From NCBI GenBank assembly GCA_963701325.1, contig OY969604.1, positions 3,534,001-3,598,000 of the forward strand: 64,000 nucleotides of DNA. The letters are read 5' to 3'. Position numbers and translations under genes: made by a program. Shown here one piece after another: positions 25,702 to 34,066 of this stretch (its first letter is position 1; every line of letters begins with the position of its first letter). Source of the stretch: Bog-756 sp963701325. Lineage in GTDB: Bacteria > Actinomycetota > Acidimicrobiia > Acidimicrobiales > RAAP-2. Under the pieces are notes generated by a model. The model did not search any database, was not told the origin of the DNA, and saw only the letters and a list, made by a program, of their open reading frames with translations.

Positions 25702-28305
25702 TCAGCCGGTCGGCAGGTCGAGGACCCCGGTGAGCACACCCGCCAGGCCGCCACCCTCTCGCGTCGCAAAGGTCACGTTGACCGAGAGGCGCTCGAGGGT
25801 CTGGTCGATGCTCCGGCCGCTTCCGGCCACGGGATGCGTCTCGATGAACCGGGTGACCTCTGTGGCGAGCTCGGGTGGGGTGCACAGGGCGCGGACCCCG
25901 TCCAACATGCGCGGGAAGATGTTGGACGGGAACCTGTCCTCGAGCGTGTCCCATGCGGCGACGACCCGGTGCCACGTCGACGGTCCGGTCACCCGGTTGA
26001 CCAGCAGTGCCTGGACGAGGAACGGCGCGTTCTGGGTGCGCACCTCGGAGAGGGCGAGGTCGAAGGCCCGGACCGCGAGGGCGTCGTCGTCGAAGGAGGC
26101 GAGGGCGTAGAGGTAACGGTTCTCCTCCTGAGGGGTGGCCGGGGATCGGAACCGGGCGAGCATCGCCTCGAACTCGATCTCACCTCCCTGCGTCGCCACG
26201 ATGTCGAGGACGGCCGATGCGGTGTCTGCCTGGAGCGGGACGGTGCCGGCCTCGGTGAACCGCCGGCGCGCCTCGGCCCGGGTGGCCGGGTCGTCGCCGA
26301 TGGTCCCGAGTGTCCGGAGGACCGACGCGCGCAGTGACGGCGTGCGCTCGTCGTCGACGGATCGAGGGTCCCACCCGAGCTCGGTGGCTGTGGGGCCGAG
26401 CAGGGTCCGCACGGCGAGGGCGAGGATCGGGCGCGCGTCCTCGGGTACCACCCGGTCGAAGAGGCCGAGCGCGCCGAGCACGACCGACCACACGCTCGGG
26501 TCGCGCTCCCCGGAGCCGGCGAGGGCCCGAGCCAGCCGGACCAGGTCGGCCAGCGGTGTCCGGCCTGCGAGCGCCGCGGCCCAGGAGTCCGAGACCAGGT
26601 TGTAGCGCTCGAGGGGAGCCAGGTCGGGGAGGCGCGACGCCAGGCGCTCGACCTGCGACGTGGGGTAGGAGACCCGGTAGAAGCCGGATCCGCCGGCATT
26701 GACCAGGAGGTCCGACCGGGGGGCGGATCCCACGACCCCGGTGCCGTCGAGGAGGAGCGTGTCCGGCTCGGCATCGGGCGCATCCAGCGGTCGGAGGAGC
26801 ACCGGCACCTGCCAATCGGTACCGATGGCCCCCCCGGCTCGGCCCGAGTAGGAGAACGGCTGCTGGCTCAGGCTCCCGTCGTCCCCCACGGTGAGCAGCG
26901 GGTAGCCCCCCTGGTCGATCCAGGTGTCCATGAGGGCACGGACGGCCCGGCCGCTCGAGCGCTCGAGGGCGTCCCAGAGCCCGGCCGTCTCGCTGTTGCC
27001 GTAGGCGTGGGTGGTCAGGTAGTCGTGGATGCCCTCGCGGAAGACGTCCGGGCCGAGAAACTGCTCGAGCATGCGCAGGACGCTGCCGCCCTTCTGGTAG
27101 GTGAGGACGTCGAACATGCCTTGGGCCTCCTCGGGACGCCCGACCGGGAACTCGACCGGGCGGGTCGTGTGGAGTCCGTCCACTGCCATCGCCGACTCCC
27201 GCTCGACGCCAAAGCTGACCCATCGCTGCCACTCGGGCCGGAACGCGTCGACCGCCAGGATCTCCATGAACGTGGCGAAGGCCTCGTTGAGCCAGATCCC
27301 GTTCCACCACTTCATCGTGACCAGGTCGCCGAACCACATGTGGGCGATCTCGTGGCACACGACGTCGGCCACATGCTCGAGCTCGACCCGCGAGGCGTTG
27401 GCCGGGTCGACCAGCAGGACCGACTCCCGGAAGGTCACACACCCGAGGTTCTCCATCGCTCCGAAGGCGAAGTCGGGGATGGCCACCAGGTCGAGCTTGC
27501 CGCCCGGGTAGGGGATGCCGAAGTAGTCGGTGAAGAAGCGGAGGGCGTGGCTCCCGACCTCGACGGCGAACCCGGTGAGGTCCGCTTTGCCAGGCCGGTG
27601 GACGATCCGGAGGGGGACCCCGTCGACGTCGACCGGCGCGGTCGCCTCCAACGGCCCGACCACGAAGGCGACCAGGTAGGTGGACATGACCATGGTGGTG
27701 GCGAAGCGCACCCGGCGCTTGCCGCCCGGGTCGCTGGTCTCCTCGGCGACGGCGCCATTGGAGTAAGCGGCGAGGCCCTCGTCCACCACCAGGGTGATCT
27801 CGAAGGTCGCCTTGAGGGCGGGCTCGTCGAAGCAGGGGAAGGCCCGACGGGCGTCGGTCGACTCCATCTGTGAGGTGGCGATGACCTGGCCCACGCCGGA
27901 CTCGTCCGTGAAGGTGGATCGGTAGAAGCCACGCAGCTTGTCGTTGAGGATGCCGGTGAAGGAGACATGGAGGGTCGCCTGACCCGCGGCAAGGGGCTCG
28001 GGGAAAGCGAAGGTGGCTCGCTCCTCGTCTGCGTCGAGGGTGATGTCGGACGGGGTCAGGGCGTATCCGGCGTCGGGGTCCCCGGCATTGAGCTCGGCGA
28101 AGGTGATCTCGAGCTCCGCCGCGTTGAGGACGATCGAGGTGACCGGTTCCTCGATGATGAGGTCGATCTCGACGTCGCCGGCAAAGGTGGCCGCAGCGAG
28201 GTCCGGAGCGAGCACCAGGCGGTAGGCGCGAGGCCGGATCCCGGCCGGGAGTCGGTAGGCGGCGTCGTCGGCGGGGCCGTCGTTGTCGGTTGTCGAGGTG
28301 CGCAT
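25702..28305 (-). CDS. pepN: Aminopeptidase N, M1 family
   Basis: The 867-residue zinc aminopeptidase has the exopeptidase motif GAMEN (residues 282-286), the zinc site HEIAH (318-322) and the third ligand Glu341 (WLNEAF). The N-terminal beta-sandwich (ATFAGDVEIDL, SQMESTDARRAFPCFDEP) and the C-terminal ERAP1-like helical domain (NRYLYALASF, FPSNIFPRML) are complete. It removes N-terminal residues from peptides in the cytosol. It starts at ATG 28305 with TAGCCT seven bases upstream, in a promoter shared with the divergent sugar-kinase gene. The length is normal for actinobacterial PepN. Confidence 0.95.
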   Translation of the reverse strand: MRTSTTDNDGPADDAAYRLPAGIRPRAYRLVLAPDLAAATFAGDVEIDLIIEEPVTSIVLNAAELEITFAELNAGDPDAGYALTPSDITLDADEERATFAFPEPLAAGQATLHVSFTGILNDKLRGFYRSTFTDESGVGQVIATSQMESTDARRAFPCFDEPALKATFEITLVVDEGLAAYSNGAVAEETSDPGGKRRVRFATTMVMSTYLVAFVVGPLEATAPVDVDGVPLRIVHRPGKADLTGFAVEVGSHALRFFTDYFGIPYPGGKLDLVAIPDFAFGAMENLGCVTFRESVLLVDPANASRVELEHVADVVCHEIAHMWFGDLVTMKWWNGIWLNEAFATFMEILAVDAFRPEWQRWVSFGVERESAMAVDGLHTTRPVEFPVGRPEEAQGMFDVLTYQKGGSVLRMLEQFLGPDVFREGIHDYLTTHAYGNSETAGLWDALERSSGRAVRALMDTWIDQGGYPLLTVGDDGSLSQQPFSYSGRAGGAIGTDWQVPVLLRPLDAPDAEPDTLLLDGTGVVGSAPRSDLLVNAGGSGFYRVSYPTSQVERLASRLPDLAPLERYNLVSDSWAAALAGRTPLADLVRLARALAGSGERDPSVWSVVLGALGLFDRVVPEDARPILALAVRTLLGPTATELGWDPRSVDDERTPSLRASVLRTLGTIGDDPATRAEARRRFTEAGTVPLQADTASAVLDIVATQGGEIEFEAMLARFRSPATPQEENRYLYALASFDDDALAVRAFDLALSEVRTQNAPFLVQALLVNRVTGPSTWHRVVAAWDTLEDRFPSNIFPRMLDGVRALCTPPELATEVTRFIETHPVAGSGRSIDQTLERLSVNVTFATREGGGLAGVLTGVLDLPTG

Positions 28306-28312
28306 GGGGGGC

Positions 28313-28322
28313 AGGCTACCGT
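28313..28322. promoter_or_regulatory. Bidirectional -10 element AGGCTACCGT
   Basis: Plus-strand TACCGT (28317-28322) ends six bases before GTG 28329. Minus-strand TAGCCT (28313-28318) ends seven bases before ATG 28305. The two -10 boxes share the central TA, and the start codons are only 23 bases apart. The same ten bases occur at 30039-30048. Confidence 0.6.
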
Positions 28323-28328
28323 CGGGTG

Positions 28329-29388
28329 GTGCCCTCCGACTTCCGCAGCAACCCGCCCGGCCCGCGAGACGACGCGGGACCAGCCGGGCCCCGACTCGAC
28401 GTGGTGGCCGTGGGCAACGCCCTGGTCGACGTGCTGGCCCAGGCGCGGGACGAGGACCTCGCCGAGCTCGATCTGATCAAGGGGACCATGGTCCTGGTCG
28501 ACCGCGAGCGGTCTGCCGTCATCTACGAGCGGATGGGCCAGACCACCGAGGCGTCGGGCGGGTCGGCGGCCAACACCGCTGCGGGGATCGCCTCCTTGGG
28601 TGGCAGCGCCGCGTTCCTCGGCCGGGTGGCGGACGACGAGCTCGGTCGGGCGTTCATCCACGACATCCGCGCGGTCGGGGTGGCATTCGACCCGACACCG
28701 ACGCCGGCCGTGCCGGGTGAGGTGGTCACCGGACACTGCCTGATCCTGGTCACCGAGGACGCCGAGCGCACGATGGCCACACACCTCGGCGTCGCCTCCG
28801 ACTTCGGTGCGGTCGACCTGCACGACGGCCATCTCGGCTCCACCGAGGTGGTCTACCTGGAGGGCTATCTCTGGGAGCAGCCGAGCGCCAAGGCGGCGAT
28901 GCGAGAGGCCATCGGGCTCGCCCATGCGTCCGACGCCTCAGTCGCCCTCTCGGTGTCGGACCCATTCTGCGTGGAGCACCACCGCGCTCGAATTCCTCGA
29001 GCTGCTCACCGGCGACCTCGAGATGCTCTTCGCCAACGAGGAGGAGGTCATGACGCTGTTCGGCGCGCGGAGTTTCGAGGCGGCCGTCGAGGCGGTCTCC
29101 GAGACCGGCGTGTTGGCGGTCCTCACCCGCGGGGCCGCGGGTTCGGTGGTGGTCACCCCGACTGGTCCGGTCGAGGTACCCGCCGCCCCGGTCGACCGGG
29201 TGGTCGACACCACCGGTGCCGGCGACCTGTTCGCGGCCGGCTTCCTCTACGGCATCACCCACGGGCTCTCACCAGAGGGGTCGGCGCGTCTCGGGGGGCT
29301 CTGTGCCGCCGAGATCATCTCCCATGTCGGTGCCCGGCCGCTGGCCGATCTCCGGGCGCTCGGTGTGGCGGCCGACCTGGTCTCCTGA
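28329..29388 (+). CDS. PfkB-family carbohydrate/adenosine kinase, frame broken near 28987
   Basis: Residues up to SDPFCVEHHRA and from LEFLELLTGDLEMLFANEEEV onward are in different frames; the junction is in CGCGCTCGAATT near 28984-28990, and removing one base restores 352 residues. PfkB features are clear: VGNALVDVLA near the N-terminus, GGSAANTAAGIASLGG, and the catalytic anion-hole motif DTTGAGDLFAAGFLYG near the C-terminus. The family phosphorylates sugars or nucleosides with ATP; the SDPFCV block and TVLVDRERSAVIYE-like N-terminal region resemble adenosine-kinase-like members. GTG 28329 follows a TACCGT box by six bases, so the message is probably leaderless. Confidence 0.85.
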
Positions 29389-29416
29389 ACCCGGCGGGCC
29401 GTCCCCACCGGGCGGG

Positions 29417-30028
29417 TCAGCTGGTCGCTGCGGTCGGCGGGAGGTAGCTGAAGGGGAGGTCACCGATCCGGACCAGCAGCGAGGCCACGGCACGACCGAA
29501 GGGGACCAGGGCGTCGTCCAGCGTGCCCGGGTTCTCCAGAATCGTCTCGTCCAGCTGGCACGACCCCTCGTAGGAGACCTCGATCGCGCACTCGGGCAGC
29601 CCGGACCCGTCGGCGGCGTCGGCAAGGACCTGTTCGATCGTGGCCGTGCCCCGCACCAGCGGGTCGCCCCCCAGTACCTCGAGGTGCGCGGGCAGGGTCT
29701 CGAGCAGCGGGCCGGCCCCGGGCACCCCGTCGAGACCCTGGACCCGGAACGCGATCTCCACCAGCACCTCGGGCAGCTCGTCGGGCTCCTCGCCGATGGC
29801 CCAGCTCCGGTAGGCGGTCTGGCTCCAGGTCGGCCAGTCCAGGCTGGTGTCGACCCGGATCCGGGCCGGGCGCTCCTCCCCTGGAAGGCTGTAGGACGTC
29901 TCGAAGCTCACATCGCCGAGGAAGACGTCCACCTGGAAGCGCTCCTCGACGGCCTGACGCTGCAGCAGTGCCGTCTCGAAGGCGTGCCGGTGCGACGCGA
30001 CGAGCTGTGTGAAGACGTGGTCCAGCAT
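29417..30028 (-). CDS. Conserved-looking cytosolic protein of unknown function
   Basis: A 203-residue acidic protein with no signal peptide or membrane segment. It looks alpha/beta (RFQVDVFLGDVSFETSYSL, RIRVDTSLDWPTWSQTAYRSW, LPEVLVEIAFRVQG). I do not recognise a family. The start at ATG 30028 is supported by TAGCCT ten bases upstream within a promoter shared with the divergent GDPD gene. Its 3' end is 28 bases from the convergent kinase gene. The divergent, shared promoter hints at co-regulation with the phosphodiesterase. Confidence 0.65.
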   Translation of the reverse strand: MLDHVFTQLVASHRHAFETALLQRQAVEERFQVDVFLGDVSFETSYSLPGEERPARIRVDTSLDWPTWSQTAYRSWAIGEEPDELPEVLVEIAFRVQGLDGVPGAGPLLETLPAHLEVLGGDPLVRGTATIEQVLADAADGSGLPECAIEVSYEGSCQLDETILENPGTLDDALVPFGRAVASLLVRIGDLPFSYLPPTAATS

Positions 30029-30038
30029 GGCGGGGCAG

Positions 30039-30048
30039 AGGCTACCGT
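30039..30048. promoter_or_regulatory. Bidirectional -10 element AGGCTACCGT, second copy
   Basis: Plus-strand TACCGT (30043-30048) ends six bases before GTG 30055. Minus-strand TAGCCT (30039-30044) ends ten bases before ATG 30028. The decamer is identical to that at 28313-28322. Confidence 0.6.
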
Positions 30049-30054
30049 TCTTCC

Positions 30055-30948
30055 GTGTCCACCTCGTCCGGGTCGACGGCGTCGCCGCAGGCCCACTCGC
30101 CCTGGTCGCAGCGCAGGGTCATCGCCTATGCACACCAGGGCGGGGCGTGGGAGGGCCCGTCGTCGACACTCCATGCCATCGGCTCCGCGATCGACGCCGG
30201 GGCGACCGGCATCGAGCTCGACGTGCACGCCACCCTGGACCGCCGGTTGGTTGTCTGCCACGACGCGACCGTCGACCGCACGACCGACGCGGTCGGCACC
30301 ATCGTCGAACACACCTGGGCGGAGCTCAGCCGGATGGACAACGCCTACTGGTGGGTGCCCGGTGCCGACGTCACGCCCGGGCTCGAGCCCGCGGCCTATC
30401 CGTTCCGGGGCCTCGCTCCCGCGGACCACCGCTTCGGCATCGCGCTGCTCGAGGAGGTGCTGGAGGAGTTTCCGGACGTGGTGCTCAACCTCGACATCAA
30501 GCAGACCGCACCGGTGGTCCCGCCCTACGAGGAGACCCTGGCCTCGCTGCTCCGCCGCTTCGGCTGCGCGGACCGGGTCATCGTGGCCTCGTTCCTGGAC
30601 ACCGCCACCGATGCCTTCTCGGCGGTCGCCCCGGAGTTCGCGACCTCGGCCGGCACCCTGGCGGTCGCCGCGTTCTACCAGGCCGTCCGCGCCGGCGAAC
30701 CGCCGCCGCCGACGTCACACCTGGCGCTGCAGGTCCCTCCGGCCTACGGGGAGCTCACCCTCGTGGACGAGCGGTTCGTGGAGGTCGCGCACGCAACCGG
30801 CCTCGCCGTCCACGTGTGGACCATCGAGGAGGAGGCCGAGATGGAGCGCCTCTGTGGGCTCGGGGTCGACGGCATCATCACCGACCGGCCCACGGCCCTG
30901 GTGGCCGTGCTCGACCGCCTCGGGTGCGGGTGGAACCCGTCAAGATGA
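30055..30948 (+). CDS. Glycerophosphodiester phosphodiesterase family protein, altered active site
   Basis: A 297-residue TIM-barrel protein of the GDPD family. Both catalytic histidines are kept (His27 in YAHQGG, His69 in VVCHDATVDRTTD), as is the metal pair Glu54/Asp56 (IELDV). Several normally fixed residues differ: the HR pair is HQ (Gln28), the PENT motif is PSST, and the NIEIK glutamate is Asp147 (LNLDIK). The family hydrolyses glycerophosphodiesters to glycerol-3-phosphate and an alcohol. The changes may alter metal use or substrate. No signal peptide is visible. GTG 30055 follows TACCGT by six bases. Confidence 0.82.
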   Translation: MSTSSGSTASPQAHSPWSQRRVIAYAHQGGAWEGPSSTLHAIGSAIDAGATGIELDVHATLDRRLVVCHDATVDRTTDAVGTIVEHTWAELSRMDNAYWWVPGADVTPGLEPAAYPFRGLAPADHRFGIALLEEVLEEFPDVVLNLDIKQTAPVVPPYEETLASLLRRFGCADRVIVASFLDTATDAFSAVAPEFATSAGTLAVAAFYQAVRAGEPPPPTSHLALQVPPAYGELTLVDERFVEVAHATGLAVHVWTIEEEAEMERLCGLGVDGIITDRPTALVAVLDRLGCGWNPSR

Positions 30949-31025
30949 GCGCTTCTTCCGCCGGTGACGCCACCCCTGGCGTTCAAGACGCGCAGGTGTC
31001 CCTGCGCGGCCCCGGACCGGACCGG

Positions 31026-31109
31026 TCAGCCGCGCCCGCAGTTCGGCTTCTTGCCGTGGTTGGCCTTCTTCTTGGCCCGCAGCTTGCGCTTGTTGGTTCG
31101 CTTCGACAC
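31026..31109 (-). CDS. Ribosomal protein bL37 (27 residues)
   Basis: A 27-residue, very basic protein read from GTG 31109 to TGA: it opens MSKRTNKRKLRAKKK and ends ANHGKKPNCGRG. The KANHGK-PN ending matches the actinobacterial mini protein bL37 of the large ribosomal subunit, as I remember the mycobacterial sequence. It is too short for most gene callers. TAGCAT (31119-31124) ends nine bases upstream, consistent with the other promoters here. It lies alone between two plus-strand genes. Confidence 0.75.
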   Translation of the reverse strand: MSKRTNKRKLRAKKKANHGKKPNCGRG

Positions 31110-31118
31110 AGTTCGGAG

Positions 31119-31124
31119 ATGCTA
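31119..31124 (-). promoter_or_regulatory. Candidate -10 box TAGCAT for bL37
   Basis: On the minus strand TAGCAT ends nine bases before GTG 31109. Confidence 0.4.
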
Positions 31125-31186
31125 GTCGCACCGGGGGGGATGCAGCCAGCCGGTGGGTCCTCCGGCCAGGCCCCCGGCACCCGGTC

Positions 31187-31516
31187 GTGAGCTGGCTGCT
31201 GTGTGACGGTGACGTGCTCGCGTCGGCCGAGGTCGCCGACAGGCTGGCGGAACGGACCCGCGGCCTGCTCGGGCGCACCGGGTTCGACGGGGCGCTGGTG
31301 CTGCCCCGTACCCGCTCGGTGCACACGATCGGCATGCGGTTCGCCATCGATGTGGCCTTCTGCAACCGAGACCTGCTGGTCCTCGGGGTGACCCGCATGC
31401 CGCCCTGGCGGGTCGCGATGCCGCGACGGAGGTGCCGCTACGTCATCGAGGCCGAGGCCGGGGGCTTCGAGCGGTGGGGCCTGCGGGTCGGCGATCAGCT
31501 CGAGCTGCGCGAGTGA
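31187..31516 (+). CDS. DUF192 family protein
   Basis: The 109-residue protein has the DUF192 pattern: VADRLAERTRGLLGRTGFDGALVLPRTRSVHTIGMRFAIDVAF, then a basic strand and VIEAEAGGFERWGLRVGDQLEL. The family is small, mostly beta, and without a settled function; some members are exported, but this one has no signal peptide. GTG 31187 gives the usual family length. The stop overlaps the RsmI start by four bases, so it belongs to the rsmI operon. Confidence 0.85.
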   Translation: MSWLLCDGDVLASAEVADRLAERTRGLLGRTGFDGALVLPRTRSVHTIGMRFAIDVAFCNRDLLVLGVTRMPPWRVAMPRRRCRYVIEAEAGGFERWGLRVGDQLELRE

Positions 31517-32418
31517 TCACGGGCGGGACGCCAGGTGCCGCCGGGTCCGGGTCGCTGGTGGTGGTGGGCACCCCGATCGGCAACCTCGGGGACCTCACCC
31601 CGCGTGCGGTGGCCACGCTGCGGGAGGCCGACCTGATCTTCTGCGAGGACACTCGCCGGTCACGCGCACTGCTGACCCACGCCGGGATCACCGGCGCGGC
31701 GCTGCGCTCCCTGCACGCCCACAACGAGGACGACCGGGTCGACGAAGTGGTCCGGGCGGTCACCGAGGGGAAGACGGTGGCGCTGGTCAGTGACGCCGGC
31801 ATGCCGGCCGTCTCCGACCCGGGCGCGAGGGTGGTGGCCGCCGTCGCCGGCGGCGGTCTGCCGGTCACCGTCGTCCCGGGCCCCTCGGCCGTGCTCACCG
31901 CACTCGTGGCCAGCGGGCTCCCGACCGACCGCTTCTGTTTCGAGGGGTTCCTGCCCCGCTCGGGGAAGGAACGTGCAGCCCGGCTGGCCGCGCTCGCCGT
32001 CGAGCCGCGGACCTCGGTGGTCTTCGAAGCACCCGGCAGGGTCGCAGCGACCCTGGCCGACCTCGCCGAGGTCTGCGGTCCGGAACGGCCGGTGGTCGTG
32101 GCCCGCGAGCTGACCAAGCTGCACGAGGAAGTCTGGCGGGGGAAACTCGCCGATGCGGCCTCCTGGGCCGGGGCAGGGGAGATCCGAGGAGAGGTCGTCC
32201 TGGTGCTGGGCGGCGACGAGGACACCACACCCGACGAGGTGGCCGACGCGGTGTTGGAGGCGGCCCTCGCGGAACGCCTCGGCTCCGGCGCGCGCACCCG
32301 CGGGGTCGTCGACGAGGTGGCCGCCGCCTTCGGGGTGGGCCGCCGACGGGTCTACGAGCTGGCCCTCGCGCTCCGAGATGCGAACGGAGCGACCGAGCGC
32401 ACACCGGATCAGGAATGA
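31513..32418 (+). CDS. rsmI: 16S rRNA (cytidine-1402-2'-O)-methyltransferase RsmI
   Basis: The 301-residue SAM methyltransferase of the tetrapyrrole-methylase fold has all family blocks: LVVVGTPIGNLGDLTPRA, LIFCEDTRRSRALL, VALVSDAGMPAVSDPGARVV, TVVPGPSAVLTALVASGLPTDRFCFEGFLPR and VVARELTKLHEEVWRG. It 2'-O-methylates C1402 of 16S rRNA in the decoding centre. GTG 31513 overlaps the DUF192 stop. A C-terminal helical tail with GVGRRRVYELAL is typical of the family. It lies just upstream of metG, as in many actinobacteria. Confidence 0.95.
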   Translation: MITGGTPGAAGSGSLVVVGTPIGNLGDLTPRAVATLREADLIFCEDTRRSRALLTHAGITGAALRSLHAHNEDDRVDEVVRAVTEGKTVALVSDAGMPAVSDPGARVVAAVAGGGLPVTVVPGPSAVLTALVASGLPTDRFCFEGFLPRSGKERAARLAALAVEPRTSVVFEAPGRVAATLADLAEVCGPERPVVVARELTKLHEEVWRGKLADAASWAGAGEIRGEVVLVLGGDEDTTPDEVADAVLEAALAERLGSGARTRGVVDEVAAAFGVGRRRVYELALALRDANGATERTPDQE

Positions 32419-32533
32419 CGTCACCGCGCCTGCGTGCCGGGCGTAGCAGCCGCGGCGGCTGTTGTCAGGTGGCCACCCGGTAGCGCCGGCACACCGGGTC
32501 GATCCAATGGCGGGGAGCCGGCGGCGGGATCGG

Positions 32534-32539
32534 TACGCT
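32534..32539 (+). promoter_or_regulatory. Candidate -10 box TACGCT before metG
   Basis: TACGCT ends nine bases before GTG 32549. No Shine-Dalgarno lies between. The 130-base gap after rsmI holds nothing else I can support. Confidence 0.35.
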
Positions 32540-32548
32540 GGCGGGACC

Positions 32549-34057
32549 GTGGCCCGCTACTACATCACCACCCCGATCTACTACGTGAAAGACGCGCCCC
32601 ACGTCGGGCACGCCTACACGACGGTCAACGCCGATGCCCTGGCCCGATGGCACCGGTTGGTCGGCGACGAGGTCTTCTTCCTCACCGGCACCGACGAGCA
32701 CGGCCAGAAGGTGGCCCGGGCCGCCGAGGCACAGGGGGTCACGCCGCTCGAATGGACCGACCAGCTCGCCCCCCGCTTCGCCGCCGCCTGGGCTGATCTG
32801 GACATCGCCAACGACGACTTCATCCGCACCACCGAACCCCGCCACCGCGAGTCGGTCCAGCACTTCCTCGGCAAGATCTACGAGAACGGCTACATCTACA
32901 AGGACACCTACCGCGGCCTCTACTGCGTGGCCTGCGAGCAGTACTACGCAGTGGACGAACTCATCGACGGCGAGCTCTGTCCGATCCACCGCTCTCCGGT
33001 CGAGCACCTCGAGGAGGAGAACTACTTCTTCCGGCTCAGCGCCTTCGAACAGCCGCTCGTCGAGTGGTACGACGCCCACCCCGGTGCGGTGGTGCCCGAC
33101 TCGAGGCGCAACGAGGCGCTCACCTTCATCAAGGGTGGGCTCCGGGACATCTCGATCACCCGGACCTCGATCGACTGGGGGGTGCGGGTCCCCTGGGACG
33201 AGCGCCACGTCTTCTACGTCTGGTACGACGCGCTGGTCAACTACATCACCGCCATCGGCTACGGCCGCGACGAGCAGCGCTTCCAGGACTGGTGGCCCAA
33301 CGTCCACCACCTCATCGGCAAGGAGATCGTCCGCTTCCACTGCGTCTGGTGGCCGGCCATGTGCATGGCCGCCGGGATCGACCCTCCCGCCCACGTCCAG
33401 GTGCACGGCTGGCTGCTGCTGGGTGGCGAGAAGATGTCCAACTCGAGCGTCAACCAGATCCTGCCCGGCGACCTCACTGCCGAGTACGGCGTCGATCCGG
33501 TCCGCTACCACCTTCTCCGTGACATTCCCCTCGGCAGCGACGGCGAGTTCTCGGCCGAGGGGATCTCGGCCCGCTACAACGCGGACCTGGCCAACAACCT
33601 CGGCAACCTGCTCTCGCGGGTGGCAACGGTGGTCGGGTCAAAGTGCGGGGGCCTGGGGCCCGCCCCCGACTCCGAGAGCCGTCTGGCCGGGGTGGCGGCC
33701 ACAGTGCTCGCGGAGGCCGCCGAGGCATGGGAGGCGGGCTTGCCCCACCTGGCCCTCGAGGCGACGTGGCGGCTCATCCGCGAGACCAACGCCGAGCTGG
33801 AGACGGCCGAACCGTGGAAGGCCGAGCCCGGGCCGGCGGTCGAGGCGGTGCTCGGCAGCGCGCTCGAGGTGCTGCGGATCGTCGCGCTGCTCATCGTGCC
33901 GGCGATGCCTTCGTCGGCTCACGAGGTCTGGCGGCGCATCGGGCTGCCGGGGTCACCAGGCGACCAGCGACTGCCTGCGGCCGGCTCCTGGGGCGGGTAC
34001 CCGGGCGGGCTGCGCGTCGAGAAAGGTCCGCCGCTCTTCCCGCGGCGCAAGGACTGA
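32549..34057 (+). CDS. metG: Methionyl-tRNA synthetase
   Basis: The 502-residue class I synthetase charges tRNA-Met. It has the HIGH-type motif HVGH (residues 18-21), TGTDEHGQKV, a zinc knuckle (Cys126, Cys129, Cys144, His147), VWYDALVNYITAIGYG and the anticodon-binding helices (YNADLANNLGNLLSRV, ETAEPWK). The adenylate loop reads KMSNS (295-299) where KMSKS is expected; the second lysine is Asn298. There is no C-terminal EMAP/tRNA-binding domain, as in the short type. GTG 32549 gives the standard MARYYITTPIYYV opening. The tatD gene follows after nine bases. Confidence 0.95.
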   Translation: MARYYITTPIYYVKDAPHVGHAYTTVNADALARWHRLVGDEVFFLTGTDEHGQKVARAAEAQGVTPLEWTDQLAPRFAAAWADLDIANDDFIRTTEPRHRESVQHFLGKIYENGYIYKDTYRGLYCVACEQYYAVDELIDGELCPIHRSPVEHLEEENYFFRLSAFEQPLVEWYDAHPGAVVPDSRRNEALTFIKGGLRDISITRTSIDWGVRVPWDERHVFYVWYDALVNYITAIGYGRDEQRFQDWWPNVHHLIGKEIVRFHCVWWPAMCMAAGIDPPAHVQVHGWLLLGGEKMSNSSVNQILPGDLTAEYGVDPVRYHLLRDIPLGSDGEFSAEGISARYNADLANNLGNLLSRVATVVGSKCGGLGPAPDSESRLAGVAATVLAEAAEAWEAGLPHLALEATWRLIRETNAELETAEPWKAEPGPAVEAVLGSALEVLRIVALLIVPAMPSSAHEVWRRIGLPGSPGDQRLPAAGSWGGYPGGLRVEKGPPLFPRRKD

Positions 34058-34066
34058 CCCGGCGGC

